A stretch of DNA of 64,000 nt from Meghimatium bilineatum (Eukaryota; Mollusca; Gastropoda; Stylommatophora; Philomycidae). A model generated the notes under the pieces. It ran no database searches, had not been told where the DNA came from, and saw nothing but the letters and a program-made list of their open reading frames with translations. This document shows positions 1-10,264 of the stretch, one piece after another (position 1 is the first letter of the stretch; each line of letters begins with the position of its first letter). The stretch covers positions 5,628,647 to 5,692,646 of the forward strand of contig CM067307.1 in the NCBI GenBank assembly GCA_034231615.1, written 5' to 3'. Position numbers and translations under genes: made by a program.

Positions 1-66
1 AGGGAGCCCAGAAAGAAACCTGTCTTTATCGGCCAGTTTGTGCCCAACTCTGCATTTCAAATATAA
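1..66 (+). CDS. Possible last 21 codons of a convergent gene
   Basis: Frame 1 is open from the first base of the window to a TAA at 64-66 and ends ...VPNSAFQI. A canonical AATAAA lies at 115-120, about 50 bp after the stop, which is the usual spacing for a 3' terminal exon. If real, this gene is transcribed toward Lhx3/4 and the two are tail to tail, about 780 bp apart. I do not recognise the family. Twenty-one open codons can arise by chance, so this is only a hypothesis. Confidence 0.25.
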   Translation, partial: REPRKKPVFIGQFVPNSAFQI

Positions 67-763
67 AATATGTTTCTTACATAAACAATTTCATTATTGT
101 AGCTCATTATTATAAATAAACCAAGCACAGTAATGACTATATATCCAATATGATGATTCGACATAAATCATTTACATAATGTACATGAATCAAATAGCTT
201 GTAATAGTATACATATATATGACATATTGATTGCAACATATAGCACAAATATACATAAAAAGATATAATATCAATACATGGTTACTAATGTTAAGGTCAC
301 CGTTCTGTGTGAATATACATCTTACATGTAGTTGAATGTAGGTATTGTGACATCATCAATAAATGTGCCGGTACTTATGTAGAATGTTCCCTAGTAGCAG
401 CGAAAATGTCATAGATTTTGTCCAAAACGGGTTTCCGTAGATGACGTACATGGGAATTGCTAATATGACGCATTGTGAAATATGTATGTAGTCACATGTT
501 GAAAAACATTTTCCCTCGTTGTCGTCGACTGCCTCTTCCGTGATTATCGACACTGCAAGACATATAGGCTAAAGTAGGAATCATTTATCTAATGTCACTT
601 CTAACTTTTCCCTTGAGTTTCATTCACTGGCGAAACAAAATATATGCAAAGGAGTGAGTCAAAAGTCACATGCAGGAAAAGTCAAATGTGTCAATTTAGA
701 AGGACGATCCCCGGTGAGCCAGCAATACTGTAATATTGACGAATATTAGGGCTTCGTCCCACA

Positions 764-769
764 TTTATT
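764..769 (-). promoter_or_regulatory. Lhx3/4: Poly(A) signal AATAAA of Lhx3/4
   Basis: The plus strand reads tttatt here, so the minus strand reads AATAAA, 74 bp past the Lhx3/4 stop codon. It is the first canonical signal after the stop. Use of a more distal site is possible. I see nothing else specific between here and base 120. Confidence 0.5.
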
Positions 770-842
770 TTGCTGTTTTGTGTTTATGACTTCTTTTCTG
801 CTGACATGCTAAAGAATGATTGTCTTGTTTTGAGTTTCACAA

Positions 843-1279
843 TTAGTAGACTTCCACGTGATTGTGTGAGGATTGGTTAGAGTAATCAATATAACCTTGA
901 GTGTTATCGTCCCCTGCTGGGAGAAGTCTGGGAATGCCAGACATAGCGTCAAGAGGCATCATTTGTGAATGAGAAAGGGGGATTCCTGGAGAGTGGCGAC
1001 CCATAAAATGATGAGGCATCGCCCCTGGGCTCATGCTAGATCCTAGAGGTCCGTTTCCGGACAATGGACCACCTGGTCCGTGAGAAGTAGGCGGCGGGCC
1101 ACTAGGAACGAGAGGGCCACTGTAGGGAGACCACGGTTCAAGACTTGGTCCGTCATTCGGGCCTCCTGATGGTCCATGTCCTAAAGCTCCTAAAGAGAGG
1201 TCTGAGTCCAGACTGTAGTTGTCACCTGACATTCGGCCTCCGGAAATACCTCCAGCACTGTCAAGGTCATCTAAGCTTC
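843..1279 (-). CDS. Lhx3/4: Lhx3/4 coding exon 6: C-terminal tail and stop
   Basis: Last coding exon of the LIM-homeodomain factor, residues 259-403, with stop TAA at 845-843. The acceptor is tatatttttag|GA. The two leading bases complete the Gly codon begun by the last base of exon 5 (phase 1), which fixes the frame. The exon opens with an acidic stretch (GSLDDLDSAGG), continues through a Gly/Pro/Ser-rich segment (SGPLVPSGPPP) and a His/Met-rich part, and ends ...NHVEVY. In family members the region after the homeodomain acts in transcriptional regulation and is poorly conserved, so I claim no motif here. The open frame runs on upstream into the intron, but the phase match and the pyrimidine-rich acceptor favour a start at 1279. 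Confidence 0.88.
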
Positions 1280-2276
1280 CTAAAAATATAAATTGGATGT
1301 GATTTAGAAATTTGTTTTCAATGTGCCTCACACATTTTTAAAATGTTTACCAGGCTCACACCTTCACATTCGCCATACATTCAGTAACATGTTCGCCATA
1401 CATTCATTTTCATATTCGCCATGCGTTGAAGGTGCGTATTTAACCATCACCAGACATACCATACTGTTCTGCTCAAATCCAAGTGTTTCCCTCCCTCTCA
1501 GACAGCACCGGCAGAATCAAGACAGAGCTAATGCAGACATGCATAATGGGCAAAACACTTTTTCCATTTAAACTACCGTCATAAGTAAACATGTATTATG
1601 TAATAAACTTCGCAGACAAGCACATATATATTATGCACATTTCTTTCATTCACAAGCTCCTGCAGGATCTTTCTTGTAGCAGGACATAACTACTAGAATG
1701 TAGCCCTACAAGATTGTAGCCCTACTAGATTGTAGCCCTACAAGATTGTAGCCCTACTAGATCGTAGACCTACTAGATTGTAGCCCTACAAGATTGTAGC
1801 CCTACTTGATTGTAGCCCTACAAGATTGTAGCCCTACTAGATCGTAGACCTACTAGATTGTAGCCCTACAAGATTGTAGCCCTACTAGATTGTAGCCCTA
1901 CAAGATTGTAGCCCTACTAGATCGTAGACCTACTAGATTGTAGCCCTACAAGATTGTAGCCCTACTAGATTGTAGCCCTACTAGATTGTAGCCCTACTAG
2001 ATCGTAGACCTACTAGATTGTAGCCATACTAGAATTACAGCAAAATGTAGTCCAGAGAATGTAAATGCGTTGTGTCGCCGTTTTATTTACGTTTTATTGC
2101 CCGACACATCCGTCTTCCTCGGAACTCATATATCCAATAATACTAATTAACCTATTTGTCAATCAACACGTCTACCCATATGTCCGTCAACAAGTCCAGC
2201 CATTTATTCATACATTCCTAACTCGCAAGTCCTTTCTTATAAATATTTTAACCTGCCCTCCCCCCTTAACCCGTAC
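1280..2276 (-). other. Lhx3/4: Lhx3/4 intron 5 (997 bp)
   Basis: GT-AG intron (donor GATG|gtacgg, acceptor ttttag). It holds a short degenerate repeat of cgccatacattca near 1360-1425 and the R2 repeat copy with its 16-bp array (listed separately). Nothing else was recognised. Confidence 0.8.
1655..2130 (+). repeat. Dispersed repeat R2 copy interrupted by a 16-bp tandem array
   Basis: The left part (tcctgcaggatctttc, then tagcaggacataactac) and the right part (aatgtagtccagagaatg, then gcccgacacatccgtc) match the two halves of uninterrupted R2 copies at 40155-40325 and 60235-60415. Between them, about 1690-2035 holds about 21 copies of a 16-bp unit (attgtagccctactag), in which a variant with gtagacc recurs every few units. 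The array therefore grew inside the repeat element. Confidence 0.8.
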
Positions 2277-2418
2277 CATCATCGCTTCTTTCATCTGCAC
2301 TGAGACTGCTGTCTTGTTCTCCTTCCCGCTTCATTTGTCTATAGTAAGGATTCCATCTCTGCCTTCCAGCGTCTTTCTTCAGCCTCTTCTCTTTGGCTCT
2401 TCTATTCTGGAACCAGAC
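2277..2418 (-). CDS. Lhx3/4: Lhx3/4 coding exon 5: homeodomain helix 3 and Lhx3/4 extension
   Basis: Residues 212-258 plus one base. The acceptor is tgtttttcag|GTC and the donor GATG|gtacgg. It opens with [15 protein letters not shown], the DNA-recognition helix of a homeodomain: Trp213, Phe214, Asn216 and Arg218 correspond to homeodomain positions 48, 49, 51 and 53. [16 protein letters not shown] follows directly; a closely similar block (RQRW..YFRNMKR in vertebrates) marks the Lhx3/Lhx4 class and separates it from Lhx1/5, Lhx2/9, Lhx6/8 and Islet. The exon ends in a Ser/Asp-rich stretch (DERSDDG). Without splicing the frame would stop four codons further on at a TAA, which supports the donor chosen. 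Confidence 0.93.
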
Positions 2419-2490
2419 CTGAAAAACACAAAAGAGATTAAGTGTTTTAAATCATGGAAACAGTGCGTATAATTATTCTGTTTTTTTTTT

Positions 2491-2650
2491 ACTTTCTTAG
2501 ACTGTATAATCTTGATTAGAACTTTTTGTTTACTTTCTTAGACTGTATAATCTTGATTAGAACTTTTTATTTACTTTCTTAGACTGTATAATCTTGATTA
2601 GAACTTTTTTTTTACTTTCTTAGACTGTATAATCTTGATTAGAACTTCTT
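2491..2650. repeat. Tandem array, about 41 bp x 4
   Basis: The unit begins actttcttagactgtataat and ends in a T-run of variable length. Four copies lie about 70 bp upstream (in gene sense) of the exon 5 acceptor. Confidence 0.9.
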
Positions 2651-3009
2651 CTCTGCGTTTAGGATTCATGTGGACTATCTAGGTCTTCAGGCCAGTCGCA
2701 AGGACGAAGCTCAAAGTCTTCTCCGGGTCAGAGCGACTGCTCCAAAGATTTTGCCTCAGTCCAGTTCATGTGGCCATGTCATACATTGCAGTTCCTTGTA
2801 ATTTGGGCAACCTTAGAGAATGCATTAAGAAGTATCGTAATCAGTTCAAACACAGTAGTCGTAATCGTACAGTTTTGTCCTGAGTTTTTCCACTCGTTCG
2901 CAGTTTGACATGTCTACACAGCAAGTTCGGTTTTCTTAATAATTGCTGCTGCATTTGAAAACACCTTAGTGCTTCCATGCAGTTTAACATACCTACACAG
3001 CAAGTCCGA

Positions 3010-3225
3010 AATGAGGAGGCTGTCGAACACCTACTACTGCAGTGCCCAAAACTAACAGATATCTAACAAGAACTACTACCACCGTTTCCAACTATACACA
3101 ACACACTCTACACAGCTGTACCACCGCTGAGGAGAACCTGTGCATTCTCCAGAAGCGTTATAGGCTGTGAAGAGCTGTCTTCTCATGGCCAATGGAATTG
3201 AATCATCATCATCATGATATCATAT
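3010..3225 (+). mobile_element. LINE 3' remnant: RNase H-like tail with (ATC)n end
   Basis: The plus-strand translation reads EEAVEHLLLQCPKL, then a stop, then further coding-like sequence ending about 3210, followed by atcatcatcatcatg. EEA.EHLL..CP is typical of the C-terminal RNase H-like region of non-LTR retrotransposon polyproteins, and a short trinucleotide tail is a common LINE 3' end. It is truncated and carries at least one internal stop, so it is dead. Confidence 0.5.
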
Positions 3226-3842
3226 TGCTTAAACATGTCTCTAGCTGCGACAGGTCAACTCGCCCAGAATCGTGGAGTGTTCAGAGAATCTATAAGAAAT
3301 AATGTCACATGATGATGATTTTCGGGTGCACTTATGTTTCGTGAAAATATAACTTTTATTTACTGTGGTCGCAATAATTATTGAAATCCAACCTGTCAAT
3401 CGCTGGGAACATACATAGCCAGATTTATGCCACTTTGTAAGAAAAATCGGACAAACATGTCGATCGAAATCTTAGATCTATCTTCCAAAATAAAAATGAA
3501 TTCTGTCCAAATGCTAAAAATACTCGGCAAAGAATGAGTCTGCATGTGCAAGTCTCTTAACTACGATCTTCAGTATTTCTGCTGGTTTGATATAACTAAA
3601 TTTTACATAAGACAGAGGTCGAAAGGATTCTAACCTTACAATAAGAGGTGTAATTTAAATTATTAATTTACGTATGCGCCTTTATGTGTGTTCGCTTGTA
3701 TGATTTTTGTCTACCTTTTATCAGTCTCTCTTTCTGTCTGCTTCTTATAATTTTGTCTCAATGTCTATATTTTAATGTGTCTGTCACTCTTTCTGTCCAT
3801 CTTGTCTGTCTTAATGTTCATTCGTAATCGTGTCTCACTCAC

Positions 3843-4000
3843 CTGAACAACCCTCATGTCCAGACCTGTCTCAGCGCTGAGCTGTTCCCTCACGTGACGA
3901 GCTGGCTTATTGCTCTCGTTGTAAGCTCGTTTTAGAGCTTCAAGCTGTTTAGCAGTAATTGTCGTTCTTGGCCGCTTACTCGATGAGTCCATTTCGTATT
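3843..4000 (-). CDS. Lhx3/4: Lhx3/4 coding exon 4: homeodomain helices 1-2
   Basis: Residues 159 (last two bases) to 211. The acceptor is caatatctag|AA, which completes the Glu codon begun by the G of exon 3 (phase 1). The donor is TCAG|gtgagt in phase 0. The exon carries a short linker (YEMDSS) and the first 46 homeodomain residues: [16 protein letters not shown], then PARHVREQL and GLDMRVVQ. The KRPRTTIT N-terminal arm and the [10 protein letters not shown]...GLDMRVVQV segments closely match the Lhx3/Lhx4/Lim3 homeodomain. An in-frame ATG in the linker could mimic a start codon, but the exon is clearly internal because the spliced frame joins LIM2 without a gap. Confidence 0.93.
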
Positions 4001-4002
4001 CT

Positions 4003-4110
4003 AGATATTGCAATATAAATTAGAGAATAGATATTGAAATATAAATTAGAGAATAGATATTGAAATATAAATTAGAGAATACATATTGCTGCAGAAATTG
4101 CAGAATAAAT
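4003..4110. repeat. Tandem array, 26 bp x 3-4, abutting the exon 4 acceptor
   Basis: The unit is gatattgaaatataaattag plus agaata. The first copy, next to exon 4, reads tctagatattgcaatat and supplies the splice acceptor (ag = 4002-4001). The other copies read gaatagatattg and lack it. Confidence 0.85.
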
Positions 4111-4249
4111 ATTGCAATATAAATTATATAATGGATGTTCCATATACATTAGAGAATAGATACTGCAATACATACATAATTTATATACAAATAATCTATA
4201 GTATAATATAGAAGCATGAAGATTTATTATAGAAAAATATCGTAATGCA

Positions 4250-4325
4250 GGAAACTGGATTTGAACCAGTCCTCTCAGATGACACCTACTCGCCTCACAA
4301 TTTGAGTTAGCACGTTTTCTGTCTA
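4250..4325 (-). mobile_element. tRNA-derived SINE head, family D, copy 1
   Basis: On the minus strand there is a B-box-like ggttcaaatcc and an A-box-like segment rich in ctaactcaaattgtgaggcg. The same arrangement recurs at 8795-8880 and 13078-13145. It is decayed and is not a functional tRNA. Confidence 0.5.
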
Positions 4326-4384
4326 TGGCTACACTGTATCCCAAAAACAGTTGCAGTTTTGGTCAAGAATTTCAGCGTCGAAAT

Positions 4385-4775
4385 AAATAGAAACAGGTGC
4401 AAGTGTTGCCAATATTAGTCTATAAAACAATCAAGCAATAAGACATAGCGACAGACGACGTTTTGACTAAAAGTCTTCATCAGGAGGAGTACATCAAACG
4501 AAATAAACAGTGTCTTAAACGTAGGAAAGCAAATATGATAATGGTAGGAGGAAGAAATTAAAAGGTGGTAAGAAACATGTGCTAAGGAAGGTAAAGATCA
4601 AAGCTGGAATGTTCCCGCAAAGTAGGAGAACACTGTCATAGCATGACGAGAAAAAATGGTGGATAAGATAGTGGTAATATATGCGATGCATATCCCAAGC
4701 TGCAAGGAGTATGGATCTGTCGATCGATATAGGCAGACAACAACAATAAGAACACACATGTACATTTCAAGGGTA
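4385..4775 (+). repeat. Dispersed repeat E, copy 1
   Basis: Shares agacgacgttttga, gatcaaagctgga and caaagtaggagaacac, in the same order and orientation, with 32085-32870. This copy lacks the 360-bp insertion and the 18-bp array present in the other copy. Its class is unknown. Confidence 0.7.
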
Positions 4776-5104
4776 TGTAAACTCGAAAACCAAAGACATT
4801 ATGACATGATTTTTTTGTAATTAATTAACAAGGCTTGCTTCGATTCTGCCCAGTTTACTTAAGTTTAACCAGGCAGATTTCTCTCTTCTTTTGTAGGCCT
4901 ACGTATATTACCAATTTCTTAAACAATCGACCTTCCTTAATCTGTACCGAAGAAATCATTACTGAACCCATAATAAACAATTTACCGTAATTGTGTAAAT
5001 GAACTGTTTACGAGTCAAGGCTAGTCTTGAATATCGTTTCTATTTCATCATTTAATGGATGGTAATGTGTGAGTCGAATAATTTTATACGTTGTTGATTA
5101 GTCT

Positions 5105-5225
5105 TCATCTACATTCGTTCTCAAACTCCTGCAGATTAGCAGGATGTAGTCCGGAGAGCATAATGTCATGGTTTATACGTAGGCCTATATATGATATTTG
5201 CCCCTTTCGGCCTAACAAATTCGAC
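5105..5225 (+). repeat. Dispersed repeat R1, copy
   Basis: Contains caaactcctgcagattagca, then ggatgtagtccggagag and gcccctttcggcctaac, the order seen in the fuller copy at 20505-20775. Its class is unknown. Confidence 0.65.
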
Positions 5226-5257
5226 TTTAGTTTGGCTTGTGTAATTTTATCCTAAAT

Positions 5258-5335
5258 GGGGTGGAACGGGATTTGAACCCAACACTTTGGCCGTTATAGA
5301 CATACTCTGTAACTCACCGTCACAGAGCCTAACCT
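5258..5335 (+). mobile_element. SINE-A tail fragment
   Basis: gaacgggatttgaacccaac, a gap, then cgtcacagagcc matches the right end of the SINE-A copies at 16355-16490 and 36998-37197. Confidence 0.5.
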
Positions 5336-5466
5336 TGGAATACATTCTGCTTATTTGCAGAAGTTTGAAAGTGAACGAAGATAAATCGTCGGTCACAGGA
5401 AATTAATAACTTGCTTTATGTGTACATCAAGTCTACTGGTAAAGTGATAATAAATGATTGCATTAC

Positions 5467-5669
5467 CTCTAGCTTTTGCCGCCTCATAATCTGTCTTACA
5501 CACCAATTTCCTGTCCTCCATCAAGTAAAATTCATCACCGGTGTTCAGCTGCCTTGCGCACATTAAGCAAGCAAAACAGTCCAAATGGTAGACGTTCTCC
5601 TGAGCTCGTCTGACCACTTCCGTGGGTGGAATTCCTTTGTCACAACTAGCGCATTTTGTGCCATATCGT
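5467..5669 (-). CDS. Lhx3/4: Lhx3/4 coding exon 3: LIM2 domain
   Basis: Residues 91-158 plus one base. The acceptor is tatatcctcag|A, completing the Arg codon split after AG (phase 2). The donor is AGAG|gtaatg. LIM2 zinc ligands are visible in order: Cys97-x2-Cys100-x18-His119-x2-Cys122-x2-Cys125-x2-Cys128-x19-Cys148-x2-Asp151. The conserved pieces [19 protein letters not shown] and [10 protein letters not shown] are close to vertebrate Lhx3/4. LIM domains of this class bind cofactors such as Ldb/Chip and, in motor neurons, form complexes with Islet. Exon length is 203 bp. Confidence 0.93.
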
Positions 5670-5717
5670 CTGAGGATATATCAAACATAATAAGTTGTCT
5701 TTAACCACATCGATACA

Positions 5718-5945
5718 CATACTAGCACAATGTCATGTGGATACTAACAGATTACAGCACATACTTGCACAATGTCATGTGGATACTAACAGATTACAGC
5801 ACATACTTGCACAATGTCATGTGGATACTAACAGATTACAGCACATACTTGCACAATGTCGTGTGGATACTAACAGATTATAGCACATACTTGCACAATG
5901 TCATGTGGATACTAACAGATTACGGCACATACTTGCACTATGTGG
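5718..5945. repeat. Tandem array, 42 bp x 5.4
   Basis: The unit begins gcacaatgtcatgtggatac. It lies about 50 bp upstream (gene sense) of the exon 3 acceptor. Because 42 is a multiple of three, it makes spurious open frames in two plus-strand phases. Confidence 0.92.
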
Positions 5946-6087
5946 TGAGGTGACTATGCAGTCCTTCTTCTTCTAGTACCCAGGAAATGCAGTTGTTCGC
6001 GGTAATGATGGTGCTGATGATGATAAAATAATTCATTTCACTGTGCAGAGGTAGCTCTGTACAGCTCATATCCTTCTTAACAAACGC

Positions 6088-6250
6088 ACTGGTCCTCCTA
6101 AGTTGAGTAACGGAGGTTACACAGGTCTTCCTCCTAAGTTGAGTAACGGAGGTGGCACAGGTCCCCCTCCTAAGTTGAGTAACGGAGGTGACACAGGTTC
6201 TTTTCCTAAGTTGAGTAACGGAGTAACATGTCCTCCTAAGTTCAGTAGCG
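6088..6250. repeat. Tandem array, 36 bp x 4
   Basis: The unit begins cctcctaagttgagtaacgg, with divergent ends. Open frames on both strands here are by-products. Confidence 0.88.
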
Positions 6251-6354
6251 GAAGTTCCACCCATACTCGTATAAGGTTTGCTGGTATAATTGCGTTATGT
6301 GGTTTATTAATCTATATTTAGTAGTAGAAGAAAGTCGTTCTAGTGCAGAAGTAT

Positions 6355-6565
6355 CACAAGAACATCACCTCCTATAAGGATGTGTCCAGGAACATCACCT
6401 CCAGTAAGGATGTGTCACAGGAACATCACATCTGGAAGGATGTGTCCCAGGAACATCACCTCCAGTAAGGATGTGTCCCAGGAACATCACCTCCTGTAAG
6501 GATATGTCCAGGAACATCACCTCCTGTAAGGATGTATCCAAGGAACATCACCTCCTGTAAGGATG
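6355..6565. repeat. Tandem array, about 31 bp x 7
   Basis: The unit begins aggaacatcacctcctgtaa and ends ggatgtgtccc, with small indels between copies. Confidence 0.88.
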
Positions 6566-7689
6566 TCTCCAGCAACATAACAACCTGACAATTCAACAAT
6601 AGTTGAGTAGCAATGTCTTGTGCAGCCTACGCTTATATTATTAATTTTAATTTCATATCCATTCCCGTTTATAATTTTATTCGAACCACTGGAACCGTCA
6701 GCATGCACACACTATGTAATCTGCTAAAGGAGACTTAACATCTATTTGTTTGACCTCTGTGCGATGATGACGATTCCTAACCAAATTTGTAAAGTTGGAG
6801 ACAAAAATAATAATAATAAAAAACACAAATTAAAAATGTATCCTGTTCTGCTTACACAATCATTCAAGTCTAAAATTGCAGTATTTGATCTTGTGGGAGG
6901 TTGATAAATCATTTTACTGATTCCGTTCAAATCAATGATTTTTAAACAAACAAAAGCCGAACTATTCAACCTATTAACTTGAAGCGAGCATCCAACAAAC
7001 AAACAAACAAACCAGCCAGCTTTCATTCGAGTTTCTGAACAATGGACAAAACTTCCCAAATGTAAACAGAGAAAGGAACTTCTGTTTGCATATGGTGGTT
7101 GGAGCATTGCTTTGTCGTTAGCGTACGCGAGGTCTTTATCCTTAGAGGACACAAATAAAATGTCCCCAGGGGGTGCACTCGAAACGTTTTACGATTGCTA
7201 TCTCCGGGTTCGGAAAATAACATTTTGGAAAAAAATTATCAAGGAACTCTGTATCACGAATCTTCCTATTTTGACCTTTACTAGAAGGGAATGCCTGGAT
7301 AGAGAATTATTGTGAGTGCGCATGACAAGGAAACGATGATTGGCATTGACATAAAACGTCATCGCCAGTGCAGATATGGCGCCTAGGATGAAAACCAGAC
7401 CGGCAGTAAAAACAATTTCGTCAATATTATTATCGTCCAGGATCTTGCTATTGCTTCCCCACAATGCCCTTATTTGTCATGGGAGATTTATTCCAGACCG
7501 TTGCTTTATTTATAGATCAATTCTCTTCCTGTTTTGACGATGGAAGTGCGGAGAAAAATAGAAGCCGTACAGTATCTAAATATAGAATTTTGTTTTCGAG
7601 ATGGATTGTGGGGAAGATGATACGAGGATGTTTCTATGTGATTTTTATATCCCAATCTATAAAATGTTGTGAGGATGTTTTGAGAGTGT

Positions 7690-7890
7690 TGTTGAGATTA
7701 TGTTATTGAAAGAAGATTGTTGAGATTATGTTATTGAAAGAATGTTGTTGTGATTATGTTATTGAAAGAAGATTGTTAAGATTATGTTATTGAAAGAATG
7801 TTGTTGTGATTATGTTAATGAAAGAAGATTGTTGTGATTATGTTATTGAAAGAAGATTGTTGAGATTATGTTATTGAAAGAATACCAACT
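7690..7890. repeat. Tandem array, about 28 bp x 7
   Basis: The unit is gattatgttattgaaagaa plus gattgttga, alternating with a gaatgttgttgt variant. Confidence 0.88.
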
Positions 7891-7894
7891 TCTT

Positions 7895-8040
7895 ATTAAC
7901 ATAGTACTAAATGTTATGTTAATATTTGCTAAGGGTTTGAAACCTTCAAATCCTACCCCTACGCTCAAATCCTACCCCCTCTCTATACTGGCTAGTTTTG
8001 TGTGTACTAACGCTACACATATTCGCACTAAATATGTCAC
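7895..8040 (+). repeat. Dispersed repeat F, copy 1
   Basis: ctaagggtttgaaacc, a C-rich segment, then tgtgtgtactaacgctacac and atattcgcactaaatat match 9540-9725 in order. Unknown class. Confidence 0.6.
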
Positions 8041-8068
8041 GATGTAACAATGTTTACCTCGTCTCTCG

Positions 8069-8224
8069 CCATGATGATGATGATGATGATGATGGTGGTG
8101 ATGGTGACGACGATGCTGATAATCTAGATGATAGTGATAATGATGTTTATGATGGTGATGATTGCGATGATGCTGATGATAATGATGATGGTTGTGACGA
8201 TGGTGATGATAATGGTGGTGATGA
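8069..8224. repeat. Imperfect (GAT)n/(GGTGAT)n trinucleotide repeat
   Basis: Microsatellite of gatgatgatg type. It produces a poly-Asp frame that has no other coding character. Confidence 0.9.
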
Positions 8225-8624
8225 GCTACTTCAGACTACAGAATTTTACTTCCAGCTCAAGAATGATGTTGCTTTTGCATTACTTTTTGTTGTGAATATT
8301 TTCCAAAAGATTGTAACATGTCCGTGATAGTTGTTTCGCCATTTTTACCTCGCCCCTCTCTACGGAACGCGCTTTTCCAAGCAATAGCATCACTCATAAG
8401 TGTATGCTTGTCTAAAACAAGATGTAACGACCTGGTTTCAAACCTCACCAACGTACCAACATAAAATAAATATTCTATTCACTACGCCACGAGTATTGTC
8501 TGTTACAACATCAGAAACAAATGAACGCTATTACCAAATGTCATGTATGTAACAAACCATTACCTTAAGACTACGAACTGGTCACATTACGCTGAGAATT
8601 CAAATATACAAAAACTTCAAAACT

Positions 8625-8725
8625 CTTCAGACAGAAGTGTACAACGGAGGACTGAACCCAGAGACTGCAGAATACATTCTTCATGCATGTCAACTCTACT
8701 AACCAGAGAGGGAGAAAATATGACA
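8625..8725 (-). mobile_element. tRNA-like SINE head
   Basis: The minus strand reads ctctggttagtagagttg (A-box-like) and, about 30 bp on, ctgggttcagtcc (B-box-like). It is a single decayed copy. Confidence 0.35.
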
Positions 8726-8794
8726 CTACTTTCAAACCTTAGTAAATGAATACTATATGGAAGCATAGAGAATTTCAGAAAAATTATAGAGCAA

Positions 8795-8880
8795 ACGGGA
8801 TTTGAGCCAGGTCTGCTCAGATGGCATACACTTACCTCGCAACTTCAGTCAACAAGTCTTCCATTTTCGACTACACTGTT
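8795..8880 (-). mobile_element. tRNA-derived SINE head, family D, copy 2
   Basis: Plus strand acgggatttgagccaggtc, then acctcgcaacttcagtcaac, aligns with the copies at 4250 and 13078. Confidence 0.5.
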
Positions 8881-9539
8881 CAAATCTGTTTCTGCATCTT
8901 CTTCTTCCCTTTCAAACCTGAACAGTTTGCATGGATAACCTGAAGCGAAATGTAGTTCGGGCTACACAGTAAATCACGATATTAGCGCTGCAAACTGGTA
9001 ACTGATTGAAGCGAATTGCAGAATTTATTTTATGCTATTAGCGCTGTAACCTGATAACTTACTGAAGCGAATTACACAGTTCTATTGTTACACTGTCACA
9101 GTTACACCACTATTGTCGATGTAACCTGATAAATGAACGAAAAACAATGAAGAGGAAGAAGACATTAATAATCTAACCCGAAAGTTTCTCACTTTTACTT
9201 CAAGAAACATACAGTATTATAGGGTGTCTATTTAGTCGCTGTGCTAGGTATGTAGATCCGTTTTTAGTACGGAGTATGTTTTTACATAAGAAAAAAAGTT
9301 ATTTGAACGTTTTCATGAGCATATGGTTTATTTGTGATTATCAAATATTATGATATCATAGCGCAATATCTTTGTTTGCTGATCCAGCGGTCCATGGGGC
9401 CCGTGCCCAAGAACCAAATGCAATTGTGTGATGTATGCAGGCGTTTGTGAGCTGTTGTTTAATTCCATATACGGTGTTTCATTTATCTGACCCTGGAGGG
9501 AGAAATGTCGTTAATGGAAGGGTTGTCCCCAACTGTTGG

Positions 9540-9725
9540 TTACATTCCTAGTACTAAAAGCCATCTTAAGATTTTCTAAGGGTTTGAGAACCCCCACCAC
9601 ACTCCCTAATCTCCCACCCCTATAATCTCCCACCCCTCTATTATCTAAAGGCTTATTGTGTGTACTAACTCTACACATATTTGCTCTAAATACTCACAAG
9701 TCATATGGCTACAGGTGACAGTGTC
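9540..9725 (+). repeat. Dispersed repeat F, copy 2
   Basis: ctaagggtttgagaaccccc and tgtgtgtactaactctacac, as in the copy at 7895. Confidence 0.6.
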
Positions 9726-10264
9726 GCTACCAATGTAAATGAGTGCATAGTAGCTTTGTAAACACCCTGTATTATCTAACTATGTTTTTCATTAATTATC
9801 AACGCAAAGAAAATTATCGTTTTGATAAGAAGGAAGATGAAAACCAGAAGCGATGATACATACAGTTATTTTCGTTTGATTTGAGAAAAGCTATCTTTGA
9901 CTTCAGGGCGTTCACTTGCCAGGTGTGCGTTTACTGAAACAAAGGCCAGGGATGAACCAAACTCTTTAATTTATGGCCTTTGGACAGAACAATCCGGCAC
10001 ACGTGCACAACGGCTATTTATCTCGGATCATCTGACAAGCCAGTATTTTTTGAGTGAAATACATTTCCGTGTTCTTTGGTGCGAATCGCAATGTTTTCAG
10101 TGATTTCCAGTAGAATGCTAATATAATTTAAACGAATACTCCAAATATCGTTAATGTAATAACTATGTTTTCTGATAGTTTCTATGTTTTTAAAAAATGC
10201 TATGCAATCAAGAACCGAATTTTAAATGTGCACTTATTTTCTATATATTTAAAAATATATAAAT

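Larger units (their letters stand above)
2419..3842 (-). other. Lhx3/4: Lhx3/4 intron 4 (1,424 bp), phase 0 inside the homeodomain
   Basis: It splits the homeodomain after ...MRVVQ, at the junction before VWFQNRR. It contains the 41-bp array at 2491-2650 and a LINE tail at 3010-3225 (listed separately). Nothing was recognised in about 2651-3010 or 3226-3840. Confidence 0.85.
4001..5466 (-). other. Lhx3/4: Lhx3/4 intron 3 (1,466 bp)
   Basis: Phase 1 GT-AG intron between LIM2 and the homeodomain. It holds a 26-bp array against the exon 4 acceptor, a tRNA-like SINE piece (4250-4325), repeat E (4385-4775), repeat R1 (5105-5225) and a SINE-A tail (5258-5335). Nothing was recognised in 4775-5105. 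Confidence 0.85.

Noticed and set aside
3990..4013. ATG start of a short homeobox protein at the exon 4 linker
   Set aside because: Splice phase links the exon to LIM2; the ATG is an internal Met codon.
5735..5950. Five perfect TACTAAC branch-point motifs
   Set aside because: They sit in the 42-bp array on the plus strand, opposite to the Lhx3/4 transcript, so they cannot serve its splicing.
7198..7464. 88-aa minus-strand frame with one hydrophobic segment (AGLVFILGAISALAM)
   Set aside because: It looks like a membrane helix, but there is no ATG start, no matching splice partner, and the second half is not protein-like.
7998..8327. 109-aa frame with poly-Asp
   Set aside because: Trinucleotide repeat; no conserved sequence on either side.
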